A stretch of 64,000 bases of DNA from Kribbella aluminosa (GCF_017876295.1 NZ_JAGINT010000002.1:3844001-3908000); one strand, 5' to 3'. Shown: positions 1 to 8,693, numbered from the stretch's first letter. Notes: a model not told the origin generated them from the sequence alone. A program made the numbers and translations.

Positions 1-2983
1 GGTAGCTCTCGTCCCAGGACAGGTTGTGTGCGACCTTCGCCTCATAGTTGCCCGCCTTCAACTCGCTGGTGGACCAGGTGTAGGTCCCGTCACCGTCCTC
101 GTCGGTCAACCAGGGTCGCATGCAGGACGGATCCCAGTCGGTCGGGCAGCCCAGTGCTGTCTGGAACGAGCCTGGCACCGTGATGATCGGGCCCTGAGCG
201 CTGGACGTGACGTAATGTCGGCCGTGCTCGTAGTAGAACGTGACAGGCCCGCTAGGCGCCGTGTATGAGATGTTGGCGCCGTTAGCGACCCCACCGGCTC
301 CGTAGTTCTCGTCCCAGCTCTTGTTGACGGCCGCCTTGTAGGCGTGCTCACCGGCCGGAATGGTGTAGGTGCCCTTCCACACGTTGTCCTTCGGGTCCAG
401 CTTCAGCTGTGCCTGGTCGCAGTCCGGTGACCAGTCCGCGGCGCAGCCCATCTCGCTGTTGTGATCACCCGGCACCGACACGTTGTTCGGCTGTACGACC
501 GGCCCGGTTGAGCCGCCGCCACCACCTGGCGCAGGAGCATCGCCCACTACGCCGTACGAGCCGGACACCGAGTAGTTGCCCGAGGCGTCCCGTAGTACAG
601 CGCGGTACTCGATCAGCGTGCCCTTGGCCAGCCCACTGACGTCCTGGAACACGCGGTACGGCGCGTTGTCGTCGCTGCCGAGCCGCTTCCACTCCGTCGT
701 ACCCACGGGGCGGTAGCCGAAGGTCACAGTGGCCGGTGTGTTCTCCGGGACCGCGGCTGCGATCTCCGCGCGCCCGCCGACCGTCGCACCGAGTTCCGGC
801 GAGCTCAGGTAGACACTGGGTGCCTTGGCGCGCGGCGGGACCTTGGTCTGCGCCTGGTACACCGTCACGGACAGGGGACTCTGGCTGATGGCAACGCGGC
901 CCTCACGGTCGGTCTTGACGGACCGCAAGCCGCCATAAACCGGCTTGAGCCACGTGTTCGGACCGTACGTCGGTACCGTCGCGGACGCCGCCGTCTTCGA
1001 GTTGTTGGCCACCACCAGGTACTCGACGTTGTCGCTGCCCAGCCGGCTGAACGCGTACAGCCCGTTGCTGTTGGACGAGTACCGGTTGACCTGACGCCCG
1101 TCCGACAACGCCGGGTACTTCGCCCGCAGCTGCGCCAGTGCGGCGATGTGCTTGTACATGGGCGCGTTGACGTCGTACCGGTCCTTGCTGCCGATCGTCG
1201 TCGTACCCGTGCCGTCAACGACCTCGTTGTTCGCGTAGTCGGCGGTCTTGGTCGCAAACATGTCCTGCCGCGCGGCCTTGTCACCGCCGGCACCTGTGAA
1301 GCCCTGCTCGTCGCCGTAGTACACGACAGGCTGCCCACGCGTCAGGTACATCAAGGAGTGCGCCAGCTCGTCCCGTGCGAGCAGCTCCTGCCCTGACGCA
1401 CCACCCTGCTTCAGGAACATGCCGACACGTCCCATGTCGTGGTTGCCGAGGAACGTGGGCAGCTCGTACGCGTTGGAGTCCGTGTCGGTGTAGTAGTCGT
1501 CGTTGGCGTAGAAATCCTGCAGCTTGGTGCTCGGGTCGCCCTTCGCGTACGCCACCGCGTTCTGCTGCAACCCGAAGTCCAGGGTCGCCTGCAGGTCGCC
1601 CTTGGTCGTGTAGGTCGACATGAACTGCGGGTTCGCGTCGTACACCTCGCCGAACATGAAGAAGTTCTTCGCGCCCGCACCCCGCGCCGCGGCCAGGATC
1701 GCCGGCGAGAACTTCTGCCAGAACTCGATGTTGACGTGCTTCACGGTATCGATCCGGAACCCGTCGATGCCGAACTCGGCCCACGTCTTGTAGACGTCGA
1801 TCATCCCGTCCCGGACCTTCGGCTGCTCGGTGAACAGGTCGTCCAGCCCGGAGAAGTCGCCGTACTCCGCGCTCTCGCCGGCGAACGTGGAGTCGCCGCG
1901 GTTGTGGTACAGCGTCGGGTCGTTCAGCCAGGCCGGCACCTTGACGGTCTCGTCGGCCTTGCTGTGGAAGATCGGCACGTTCGGGAACGACGTGTTCCGG
2001 TCCAGCGCCGGGAACGTGTCGCCGGCCGCGTACTGCTTGTCGTCGAAGACGTTGCCCTGAGCATCCTTGTACGGCGCCGCCGACTTCGGGATGTACCCGT
2101 GGTTGCCGGACTGGTAGTCGATGACGTCAGCGGTGTGGTTGGTGATGATGTCGAAGAAGACCTTCATGCCCTTGCGGTGCGCGAGGTCGATCAGCCGTTT
2201 CATGTCCGCGTTGGTGCCGAGGTGCGGGTCGATCCGGGTGAAGTCGGTGATCCAGTACCCGTGGTACCCGGCGCTCACGTCGGCACCCGAGCCCTGCACC
2301 GGGCGGTTCTTGAACGACGGGGTGAGCCAGATGGCCGTCGTACCCAAGGACTTGATGTAGTCGAGCTTCTGGATCACACCGGCCAGGTCGCCGCCGTGGT
2401 AGAAGCCCTTGTCCGTCGGGTCCAGCCCGGTCTGCAGCCGGTCGCCGGTGAGACCGCCGGCGTCGTTCGACTTGTCGCCGTTCGCGAACCGGTCCGCCAT
2501 CAGGAAGTAGAAGCGTTCCTTGGTGAGGCCCTGGCGCAGGCTTGGCGTCGCGAGCGCCTTGTCGGCGGCCGTCACCGTCTGGCCGGCCAGGTCGACCGGC
2601 TTGACCGTTACGACGTGACTGGTGTCGCTGTAACTGAACTGCAGCTTGGCCGGGCCTTCGATCCGCAGCGGGATGTTCTGCCCGTTCAGTACGCCGCCGG
2701 CACCGTAGTTCTCGGCCCAGCTCTTGTTGACCGTGACCTTGAACTCGTACGACCCCGCCGGTACGTCGAACACCTTCGTGTACGGCGCTCCGCTACCGAG
2801 ACTGGTCGCGTCGCATCCGGGGTCCCAGTCGCCGGTACACCCCAGCTCGCTCTGCAGCGACCCGGTCAACGTGATGACCCGATCGACTGCCTCCTGTGCC
2901 GGCGCCGGTGACGCCGTACCCAGCCCCAGCACGACCACCGCAGCCGCGGTGAAACCTGCCGTCCAACGCCTGAACCCGCGCAT
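1..2983 (-). CDS. Secreted GH13 alpha-amylase/pullulanase-type enzyme, 3' end outside window
   Basis: A minus-strand frame is open from ATG at 2983 to the window edge, giving 994 visible residues with no stop. The first ~29 residues form a Sec signal (basic start, Ala/Val/Leu core, ending ASPAPA). A GH13 barrel follows at about residues 130-620, with catalytic Asp412 in GFRID, Glu446 in FGEVYD and Asp516 in GNHDMGR. Three copies of a short module built as LGC..DWDP.C...SW.E(N/S)Y lie at the N-terminus and twice after the barrel. They resemble the X25-type modules of pullulanases. A GGGGS-type linker precedes the last two. It probably cuts starch or related alpha-glucans outside the cell. The missing C-terminus may carry a second, pullulanase-type catalytic domain, which cannot be seen here. 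GGGAGGGG just before the ATG supports the start. Confidence 0.9.
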   Translation of the reverse strand, partial: MRGFRRWTAGFTAAAVVVLGLGTASPAPAQEAVDRVITLTGSLQSELGCTGDWDPGCDATSLGSGAPYTKVFDVPAGSYEFKVTVNKSWAENYGAGGVLNGQNIPLRIEGPAKLQFSYSDTSHVVTVKPVDLAGQTVTAADKALATPSLRQGLTKERFYFLMADRFANGDKSNDAGGLTGDRLQTGLDPTDKGFYHGGDLAGVIQKLDYIKSLGTTAIWLTPSFKNRPVQGSGADVSAGYHGYWITDFTRIDPHLGTNADMKRLIDLAHRKGMKVFFDIITNHTADVIDYQSGNHGYIPKSAAPYKDAQGNVFDDKQYAAGDTFPALDRNTSFPNVPIFHSKADETVKVPAWLNDPTLYHNRGDSTFAGESAEYGDFSGLDDLFTEQPKVRDGMIDVYKTWAEFGIDGFRIDTVKHVNIEFWQKFSPAILAAARGAGAKNFFMFGEVYDANPQFMSTYTTKGDLQATLDFGLQQNAVAYAKGDPSTKLQDFYANDDYYTDTDSNAYELPTFLGNHDMGRVGMFLKQGGASGQELLARDELAHSLMYLTRGQPVVYYGDEQGFTGAGGDKAARQDMFATKTADYANNEVVDGTGTTTIGSKDRYDVNAPMYKHIAALAQLRAKYPALSDGRQVNRYSSNSNGLYAFSRLGSDNVEYLVVANNSKTAASATVPTYGPNTWLKPVYGGLRSVKTDREGRVAISQSPLSVTVYQAQTKVPPRAKAPSVYLSSPELGATVGGRAEIAAAVPENTPATVTFGYRPVGTTEWKRLGSDDNAPYRVFQDVSGLAKGTLIEYRAVLRDASGNYSVSGSYGVVGDAPAPGGGGGSTGPVVQPNNVSVPGDHNSEMGCAADWSPDCDQAQLKLDPKDNVWKGTYTIPAGEHAYKAAVNKSWDENYGAGGVANGANISYTAPSGPVTFYYEHGRHYVTSSAQGPIITVPGSFQTALGCPTDWDPSCMRPWLTDEDGDGTYTWSTSELKAGNYEAKVAHNLSWDESY

Positions 2984-3016
2984 CCCGGTCCCCTCCCGCC
3001 GATCCACCTGCGGGGG

Positions 3017-3045
3017 ACGCTAACCAACGGTTGGTCGCAGCGGAA
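3017..3045 (-). promoter_or_regulatory. Promoter with palindromic operator for the GH13 gene
   Basis: On the minus strand a -10-like TAGCGT (3022-3017) has a perfect 13-bp palindrome, ACCAACGGTTGGT (3023-3035), directly upstream. The palindrome lies in the spacer before a weak -35 (TTCCGC, 3045-3040) at 17-nt spacing. A bound regulator would block RNA polymerase. The regulator is not identifiable from this window. Confidence 0.5.
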
Positions 3046-3183
3046 GAGCACGGCGAGTACTCAGGTGCGCACCACCTCGCCGTGGTTACTGCCCTCGACG
3101 GTCCATCTCCACAGCGATGAGCGTCTCCCGGACCCAGCCCCGACCCTTCCGAGGCCGCGCTCCGGTTGCTGGCCGGCGAGTGG

Positions 3184-3930
3184 TCAGCCGACGAGTGACG
3201 GCAGGGTGGTTTCGATGGGGGTGTGGAGGACTGTGGTGGCGTGTTCGTCGTAAGGGGTGGGCTGGGCGTTGAGGATGACCAGGGGCTTGTCTGCGTTCAG
3301 GGCCAGGTCGCAGAGGCCGGCGGCCGGGTAGACCTGCAGTGAGGTGCCGACGGCAAGGAACAGGTCGGCGGACTCGGTGGCGGCGACGGCTCGGTCCAGA
3401 ACGGCCCGGTCGAGGGACTGGCCGAACGAGACCGTTGCGGACTTCAGGATGCCACCGCAGACCTCACAGGCCGGATCCTCGTCACCGGATTCGAGCCGGG
3501 GGAGTACGTCGGCCATCGGGATGCGCCGGCTGCACCGGAGACAGTCGACGTACCAGACCGTCCCGTGCAGCTCGTGGACAAGCTCCGGGGACGATCCGGC
3601 CTTCTGGTGCAGCCCGTCGACGTTCTGAGTGATCAGTCCGGTCAGACGACCCTGTCGCTCCAGCTCGACCAGGGCGAGGTGACCCGGGTTCGGCTCGGCT
3701 GTCCAGGCCGGTACGGCGAGACGGTGCTTCCACGTCGCCACGCGGACCTCACGACTCCCGACGTACTCGTCGAAGTCGAACATCGCCTCTGCGGCCGGGT
3801 CCTTGGTCCACACACCCTCAGGCCCGCGGAAGTCGGGGATGCCGGAGGCCGTGGAAATGCCCGCTCCGGTCAGTACGGCGATACGGTCCGCGTCCCTGAG
3901 AGTGTCGCTCACACCCTCGACGGTATCCAT
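3184..3930 (-). CDS. Sir2-family NAD-dependent protein deacylase
   Basis: This is a 248-residue sirtuin. It shows the NAD-binding GAGIS motif near the N-terminus followed by GIPDFRG, the catalytic TQNVDGLH motif, two Cys-x-x-Cys pairs that bind structural zinc (CLRC and CEVC), and GTSLQVYPA. Sirtuins remove acyl groups from lysines using NAD and release nicotinamide and O-acyl-ADP-ribose in the cytoplasm. An upstream extension of the same frame to 4062 exists, but it reads through the remains of a GNAT gene, so ATG 3930 is preferred. The start overlaps the end of that remnant by 22 bases. No convincing ribosome site is visible. Confidence 0.9.
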   Translation of the reverse strand: MDTVEGVSDTLRDADRIAVLTGAGISTASGIPDFRGPEGVWTKDPAAEAMFDFDEYVGSREVRVATWKHRLAVPAWTAEPNPGHLALVELERQGRLTGLITQNVDGLHQKAGSSPELVHELHGTVWYVDCLRCSRRIPMADVLPRLESGDEDPACEVCGGILKSATVSFGQSLDRAVLDRAVAATESADLFLAVGTSLQVYPAAGLCDLALNADKPLVILNAQPTPYDEHATTVLHTPIETTLPSLVG

Positions 3931-4223
3931 TCGGTGGCCACGACGGACATCACGATCTCGTCGACCCACCTCGCCGTCCCGGAGCAGCGCGTCCCGCAGC
4001 ACGCCCTCTCTTGAACCCGGAGGTCCAGCCGGTCGGTCTGGTCGTTGCGGGTCGGCATCCACTCGCGGGCCCGCTCCTCACCGATGTCGCCGTGACTGCC
4101 GGTGAAGCGAGCCACCTCCGGGTCGTCCAGGGCCGCGGCCAGCGCGTCGTAGTCGCTCTCGTCCATCGGATGCAGCACCACCAGGTCCCCGGTCAGCGTG
4201 GGCTTGTACGCGAGGTCGGTCAC
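3909..4223 (-). pseudogene. Decayed GNAT N-acetyltransferase with internal deletion and frameshift
   Basis: The open frame gives only 104 residues, against about 180 for RimJ/RimL-type GNAT proteins. Residues 1 to ~67 look like a normal GNAT start (GDLVVLHPM, DPEVARFTG, EREW-type region). The last 19 residues (WVDEIVMSVVATEW and on) look like a GNAT C-terminus. The characteristic segment just before that tail, REGVLRDALLRDGE, is encoded in the +1 frame. The central acetyl-CoA-binding part is missing altogether. This fits an internal deletion of roughly 80 codons plus a single-base frameshift. The product cannot be a working acetyltransferase. Confidence 0.75.
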
Positions 4224-4236
4224 GCCGCGCGGCGGG

Positions 4237-4449
4237 TCAGCTGACCCGCCGTACGACGTACTCCTCTTCTGCAGCCGACACCAGCTCCTGGGAGCGCATC
4301 CGGCACCAGGCCGGGATGTCCGTGGCCGCAGCCGGGTCGTCGGCCAGCACGGTGACGGTGTCGCCGACAGCGACGGTCGGCAGGGTCTTGGCCAGCTTGA
4401 TCACAGGGAGTGGGCAGAGCAGGCCGGTGCAGTCCAGGTCCACGTTCAC
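4237..4449 (-). CDS. TusA-like sulfur-carrier protein
   Basis: This 70-residue protein has the TusA/SirA/YeeD signature: an early Cys-Pro-x-Pro motif (LLCPLPVIKLAK) whose cysteine carries a persulfide. Its ATG overlaps the stop of the upstream cysteine desulfurase by four bases, so the two are probably translationally coupled. The desulfurase would load sulfur from cysteine onto this carrier for thiolation, molybdopterin or another sulfur-requiring pathway. The final acceptor is not indicated by the neighbourhood. Length and motif fit the family well. Confidence 0.85.
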   Translation of the reverse strand: MNVDLDCTGLLCPLPVIKLAKTLPTVAVGDTVTVLADDPAAATDIPAWCRMRSQELVSAAEEEYVVRRVS

Positions 4450-5561
4450 ATCCCCACCGCCGCCCTGATGCGCTGCACTATCCCCGGCAGCACGGCACAG
4501 AACCGCAGTACGTCGTCATGCTTCGTGTCACGCGTCAGCGAGAGCCGGACGTTACCGTGGGTCAGCACGCCCATGGCCGCGAGCACGTGTGACGGCCGCA
4601 GCGTGCTGGACGTACAGGCAGAGCCACTGGAGACAGCGAAGCCCTCCGCATCCAGGGCGGTCACCAAGGCCTCACCGTCCACGTAGAGACACGAGAACGT
4701 GAGTATGTGCGGCAGCCGGTCGTCCGGGTCGCCTACTACCTCCACATCGGGTATGTCGGCCGCCACACGGCGCCGTACCTCGTCCACCCAGGCCCTGTGC
4801 TGGTCGTTGAGCTCCGTGGCCTCAGCCAGCCTGGCCTGTAACGCTGCGGCCGCAGCCAGCGCGTTGGGCACGTTCGGGAAGCCGGGGGAGAGGCCGTCCT
4901 CCCTCTCGTCCATCGGCCACGCCGGCGCGATCCGCGTGCCCTTCCGTACCGCCAGCAACCCGACACCGGCCGGGCCACCCCACTTGTGGGCACTTGCCGC
5001 CAGCATCGACCACCCGGTCGGTACGGCGTCGTGCCCGATCGAGGCAGACGCGTCAACAAACAGCGGTACGTCGCCACACGCGGTGGCCGCCGCCTCGACG
5101 GGTTGACGTGTCCCCACCTCGTGGTTCGCCGACTGCAGCGCCGCCACGGCCACGCCGGGTCGCCGTACCGCCGCAGTGAACGCATCCAGGTCCACCCGCC
5201 CCAGCTGGTCCACCCCGACCTCGACAGCGTCCTCACCGGCCGTGTGCAGTACTGCGGAGTGCTCGACGGCGCTGTGCACGACCGACGTACCTGTACGTCG
5301 TCTGGCGGCACGTACCGCGGTGAGCCCGTCCCGGATCGCCGCCGTACCGGAGGTGGTCAGGTACAGCTCGTCCGGCCGTACGCCGATCGCGTCCGCGAGT
5401 ACGGCGCGGGCGTTGTCCAGCAGGAGCCTGGCGGTCCGTCCCTCGTGGTGCAGACGCACCGGATCGGCCCATCCGGAATCCACTGCCGACAGCAACATTT
5501 CCCGCGCGGCGGGGTGCATCGGCTCGGCCGACGCGGCATCCAGATACGTACGCTCGATCAC
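4446..5561 (-). CDS. Cysteine desulfurase (NifS/IscS-like, PLP-dependent)
   Basis: This 371-residue class-V aminotransferase fold protein has the PLP-binding lysine in SAHKWGGPAG. The flexible-loop catalytic cysteine is in SSGSACTSSTLRPSHVL. The cofactor-binding EHSAVLH and NHEVGT segments are also present. Such enzymes convert cysteine to alanine and hold the released sulfur as a persulfide. The gene overlaps a TusA-like carrier downstream. The start is a GTG at 5561. Seven bases before it lies TAGCGT (5574-5569), a likely -10, so the mRNA may be leaderless. Confidence 0.9.
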   Translation of the reverse strand: MIERTYLDAASAEPMHPAAREMLLSAVDSGWADPVRLHHEGRTARLLLDNARAVLADAIGVRPDELYLTTSGTAAIRDGLTAVRAARRRTGTSVVHSAVEHSAVLHTAGEDAVEVGVDQLGRVDLDAFTAAVRRPGVAVAALQSANHEVGTRQPVEAAATACGDVPLFVDASASIGHDAVPTGWSMLAASAHKWGGPAGVGLLAVRKGTRIAPAWPMDEREDGLSPGFPNVPNALAAAAALQARLAEATELNDQHRAWVDEVRRRVAADIPDVEVVGDPDDRLPHILTFSCLYVDGEALVTALDAEGFAVSSGSACTSSTLRPSHVLAAMGVLTHGNVRLSLTRDTKHDDVLRFCAVLPGIVQRIRAAVGM

Positions 5562-5574
5562 ACGGGAAACGCTA
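5562..5574 (-). promoter_or_regulatory. Leaderless promoter of the cysteine desulfurase gene
   Basis: TAGCGT (5574-5569) matches the actinobacterial TAnnnT -10 pattern. Seven bases separate it from the GTG start at 5561, so transcription would begin at or next to the start codon. Confidence 0.45.
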
Positions 5575-5655
5575 AGCCCTACCTATCCGCAGAAGCCGGA
5601 TGGGTGTCCAGTAGGGTTTGGTCGTCAGTCTCACTTGGGAAGGGAAAGGCGCCCC

Positions 5656-6543
5656 GTGGGTTCGAACGGCACGCCCGGAGTGGAGGAGCGACCGGCAGGT
5701 TCTGCCGGCGCCACACGTCCGGCGAAGCGACGCCTGCTGGTCGGTGCGGCACTGGTGCTCGGCACCACGCTGCTGACCGGTTGTTCGTCGGCGACCACTG
5801 AGCAGTGGAAGCGACTCGGTCTGCCCGAGGGCGCATCGGACCGGACCGAGGCGATCCGCAGCCTCTGGATCGGTGCCTGGACCGCCGCTCTGATCGTCGG
5901 CGTGATGGTCTGGGGCCTGATCCTCTGGGTCAGCGTGCGGTACCGCAAGCGCAACGAAGACGCTCCCCGGCAGGTGCGGTACAACCTGCCGCTCGAAGTC
6001 CTCTACACACTGGCGCCGTTCGCGATCATCGGTGTGCTCTTCTTCTACACCGTGGAGCACGGCAACACGGTGACGAAGATGGACGCCAATCCGCAGCACA
6101 CCGTGAACGTGGTGGGCCAGCAGTGGCAGTGGACCTTCAACTACAAGGACACCGTCGACGGGCAGCAGGGCGTCTGGGAGACCGGCACGCTCGACAAGCC
6201 CGCGACGCTGTGGCTGCCGGTGAACGAGTCGGTGCACTTCGACCTGACCTCGCCGGACGTGATCCACTCCTTCTGGGTGCCGTCGTTCTACTTCAAGCTC
6301 GACGTGATCCCGGGCCGGACCAACAAGTTCCAGCTGACCCCGACCAAGATCGGCACCTTTGAGGGCAAGTGCGCGGAGCTCTGCGGGCTTTACCACAGCC
6401 GCATGGTCTTCAGCGTCAAGGTCGTCACCCGCGCGGAGTACGACCAGCACCTGAAGGACCTGGCCGCCAAGGGCCAGACCGGAGCCGCCACCGGTGGCGC
6501 CGACGCCACCACCATTCCCGGTTCAGGGGAGGGCCAGAAGTGA
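5656..6543 (+). CDS. ctaC: Cytochrome c oxidase subunit II (aa3 type), lipoprotein
   Basis: This 295-residue protein starts at GTG 5656, seven bases after a purine-rich ribosome site (GGGAAGGGAAAGG). It has a lipobox with the lipidated cysteine at residue 43 (LLTGC), two membrane helices at roughly residues 70-95 and 115-135, and an extracellular cupredoxin domain. All CuA ligands are present with correct spacing: His204, Cys239, Glu241, Cys243, His247 and Met250. It accepts electrons from cytochrome c, in actinobacteria the QcrC subunit of the bc1-aa3 supercomplex. Its stop overlaps the GTG of ctaD by four bases. Confidence 0.95.
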   Translation: MGSNGTPGVEERPAGSAGATRPAKRRLLVGAALVLGTTLLTGCSSATTEQWKRLGLPEGASDRTEAIRSLWIGAWTAALIVGVMVWGLILWVSVRYRKRNEDAPRQVRYNLPLEVLYTLAPFAIIGVLFFYTVEHGNTVTKMDANPQHTVNVVGQQWQWTFNYKDTVDGQQGVWETGTLDKPATLWLPVNESVHFDLTSPDVIHSFWVPSFYFKLDVIPGRTNKFQLTPTKIGTFEGKCAELCGLYHSRMVFSVKVVTRAEYDQHLKDLAAKGQTGAATGGADATTIPGSGEGQK

Positions 6544-8693
6544 CCGAGTTCGCCGAGCGCACCGGCGCCATCGGTAGCACCACCGCGCTGCCCAGGCGGC
6601 GCACCAAGGGCCAGATGCTGGTCAAGTACCTGACGACGACCGACCACAAGCTGATCGGGCACATGTACCTGGTCACGTCGTTCATGTTCTTCCTGATCGG
6701 CGGCGTGATGGCGTTGCTGATGCGCGCCGAGCTGGCCAGGCCAGGCTTGCAGATCGTGAACGAAGAGGTCTACAACCAGCTCTTCACGATGCACGGCACG
6801 ATCATGCTGCTGCTGTTCGCGACCCCGCTGTTCGTCGGCTTCGCGAACGAGATCATGCCGCTGCAGATCGGCGCCCCGGACGTCGCGTTCCCGCGACTGA
6901 ACATGTTCAGCTTCTGGCTGTTCCTGTTCGGCGGCCTGATCACGATCAGCGGCTTCTTCACCCCGGGCGGCGCGGCCGACTTCGGCTGGTTCGCCTACGC
7001 CCCGCTGTCCAACGCGGTCCGCTCGCCGGGTGTCGGTGGCGACCTGTGGATCATGGGTCTGTGGATGGCCGGTCTGGGCACCATCCTCGGCGCGGTGAAC
7101 TTCATCACCACGATCATCACGATGCGGGCACCGGGGATGACGATGTTCCGGATGCCGATCTTCACCTGGAACATCCTGGTGACATCGATCCTGGTCCTGA
7201 TCGCGTTCCCGATCCTGGCCGCGGCGCTGCTGGTGCTGGAGGCGGACCGAACACTCGGGGCCCATGTCTTCGACGCAGCCAACGGCGGGCCAATACTCTG
7301 GCAACACCTGTTCTGGTTCTTCGGGCATCCCGAGGTGTACATCATCGCGCTGCCGTTCTTCGGCATCGTCACCGAGATCCTGCCGGTCTTCAGCCGTAAG
7401 CCGGTCTTCGGCTACATCGGCCTGGTCAGCGCGACGCTCGGTATCGCGGTGCTGTCGGTGGCGGTGTGGGCGCACCACATGTTCGTCACCGGCGCGGTGA
7501 ACCTGCCGTTCTTCTCGTTCATGACCTTCCTGATCGCGGTACCGACCGGTGTGAAGTTCTTCAACTGGATCGGCACGATCTGGGGCGGGTCGGTGTCGTT
7601 CGACACGCCGATGCTCTGGTCGGTCGGCTTCCTGACGACCTTCCTCTTCGGCGGTCTGACCGGCGTCATCCTGGCCTCGCCGGCGCTGGACTACCAGCTC
7701 TCCGACTCGTACTTCGTGGTCGCGCACTTCCACTACGTCGTCTTCGGCACCGTGGTGTTCGCGATGTTCGCCGGGTTCTACTACTGGTGGCCGAAGTTCA
7801 CCGGGCGGATGCTCGACGAGAAGCTCGGCAAGCTGCACTTCTGGCTGCTGTTCATCGGCTTCCACACGACGTTCCTGGTGCAGCACTGGCTGGGTGTCGA
7901 GGGCATGCCGCGGCGGTACGCCGACTACAGCCCGAACGAGGGCTTCACCACGCTGAACGAGGTGTCCAGCGTCGGTGCCTTCATCCTCGGCGCGTCGATG
8001 CTGCCGTTCTTCTACAACATCTACAAGTCGCGCAAGACGCAGCCGGTCGGCGTCGACGACCCGTGGGGCTGGGGCCGTTCGCTCGAATGGGCGACCAGCT
8101 GCCCGCCGCCGCGGCACAACTTCGAGTCGCTGCCGCGGATCCGTTCGGAGTCGCCCGCCTTCGACCTGCACCACGCCGAGCTGGCCATGGCCGACCGCCC
8201 GGTGAGCGCGGGCCGGTTCGGACAACCTGCTCGACGCCGACGATCGGAAGCCGATCGCGGAGGCCGGCAAGCCGGAGACCGACGGGAAGGACGAGGCGTG
8301 AAGGTCGAGGCCTGGGTCTTCGGGATCCTGAGTGTTTTCCTGGTGGTCGTCACGCCGATCTACTGGCTGATGTCGGAGGACCCCACCGGTACCACCGCGC
8401 TGGTCATGACGTTCTTCCTGTCGCTGCTGGTGGCGTTCTACCTGAGCGTGACGGCGCGCCGGATGGACGCCCGCCCGGAGGACCGCAAGGAGGCGGAGGT
8501 CGTCGACGGAGCCGGCGAGCTCGGCTTCTTCCCGCCGTACTCCTGGTGGCCGCTGTGGTGCGCGCTGACCCTGTCGGTGGTCGTGCTCGGCGTCGTGTTC
8601 GGCTGGTGGCTGTTCATCGCCGGCGTCGGGATCGGCATCATCACGCTGAGCGGGTTCATCTTCGAGTACTACCGCGGTGACCACGCTCACTAG
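6540..8693 (+). CDS. ctaD: Cytochrome c oxidase subunit I; as sequenced, read through in frame into ctaF
   Basis: The frame opens at GTG 6540 (4-bp overlap with ctaC) and encodes the twelve-helix haem-copper oxidase core. Haem a ligands are His85 and His398, the haem a3 ligand is His396, and the CuB ligands are His263, His312 and His313. The cross-linked His-Tyr pair lies in HPEVY. After about residue 558 the translation turns Arg-rich (PARRRRSEADRGG). The neighbouring frame instead gives an acidic, plausible tail starting DNLLDADD and ending at TGA 8299-8301, overlapping the ctaF GTG. One extra base near 8220 explains this. The normal ctaD would therefore end at 8301, and the 717-residue CtaD-CtaF fusion is probably a sequencing artefact or a recent mutation. 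Confidence 0.9.
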   Translation: MTEFAERTGAIGSTTALPRRRTKGQMLVKYLTTTDHKLIGHMYLVTSFMFFLIGGVMALLMRAELARPGLQIVNEEVYNQLFTMHGTIMLLLFATPLFVGFANEIMPLQIGAPDVAFPRLNMFSFWLFLFGGLITISGFFTPGGAADFGWFAYAPLSNAVRSPGVGGDLWIMGLWMAGLGTILGAVNFITTIITMRAPGMTMFRMPIFTWNILVTSILVLIAFPILAAALLVLEADRTLGAHVFDAANGGPILWQHLFWFFGHPEVYIIALPFFGIVTEILPVFSRKPVFGYIGLVSATLGIAVLSVAVWAHHMFVTGAVNLPFFSFMTFLIAVPTGVKFFNWIGTIWGGSVSFDTPMLWSVGFLTTFLFGGLTGVILASPALDYQLSDSYFVVAHFHYVVFGTVVFAMFAGFYYWWPKFTGRMLDEKLGKLHFWLLFIGFHTTFLVQHWLGVEGMPRRYADYSPNEGFTTLNEVSSVGAFILGASMLPFFYNIYKSRKTQPVGVDDPWGWGRSLEWATSCPPPRHNFESLPRIRSESPAFDLHHAELAMADRPVSAGRFGQPARRRRSEADRGGRQAGDRREGRGVKVEAWVFGILSVFLVVVTPIYWLMSEDPTGTTALVMTFFLSLLVAFYLSVTARRMDARPEDRKEAEVVDGAGELGFFPPYSWWPLWCALTLSVVVLGVVFGWWLFIAGVGIGIITLSGFIFEYYRGDHAH
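8298..8693 (+). CDS. ctaF: Actinobacterial cytochrome c oxidase subunit IV
   Basis: This 131-residue membrane protein begins VKVEAWVFG and ends FEYYRGDHAH, both typical of actinobacterial CtaF. The conserved GELGFF.PYSWWPLW region sits before the last two helices. It is the small fourth subunit of the aa3 oxidase. The GTG at 8298 overlaps the expected ctaD stop by four bases, matching the ctaC-ctaD junction. As sequenced, this frame is also continuous with ctaD because of the frameshift described there. Confidence 0.88.
   Translation: MKVEAWVFGILSVFLVVVTPIYWLMSEDPTGTTALVMTFFLSLLVAFYLSVTARRMDARPEDRKEAEVVDGAGELGFFPPYSWWPLWCALTLSVVVLGVVFGWWLFIAGVGIGIITLSGFIFEYYRGDHAH

Noticed and set aside
1439..2911. 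A 490-codon plus-strand frame opposite the GH13 gene
   Set aside because: Val/Arg/Asp-rich antisense shadow of the catalytic-domain frame.
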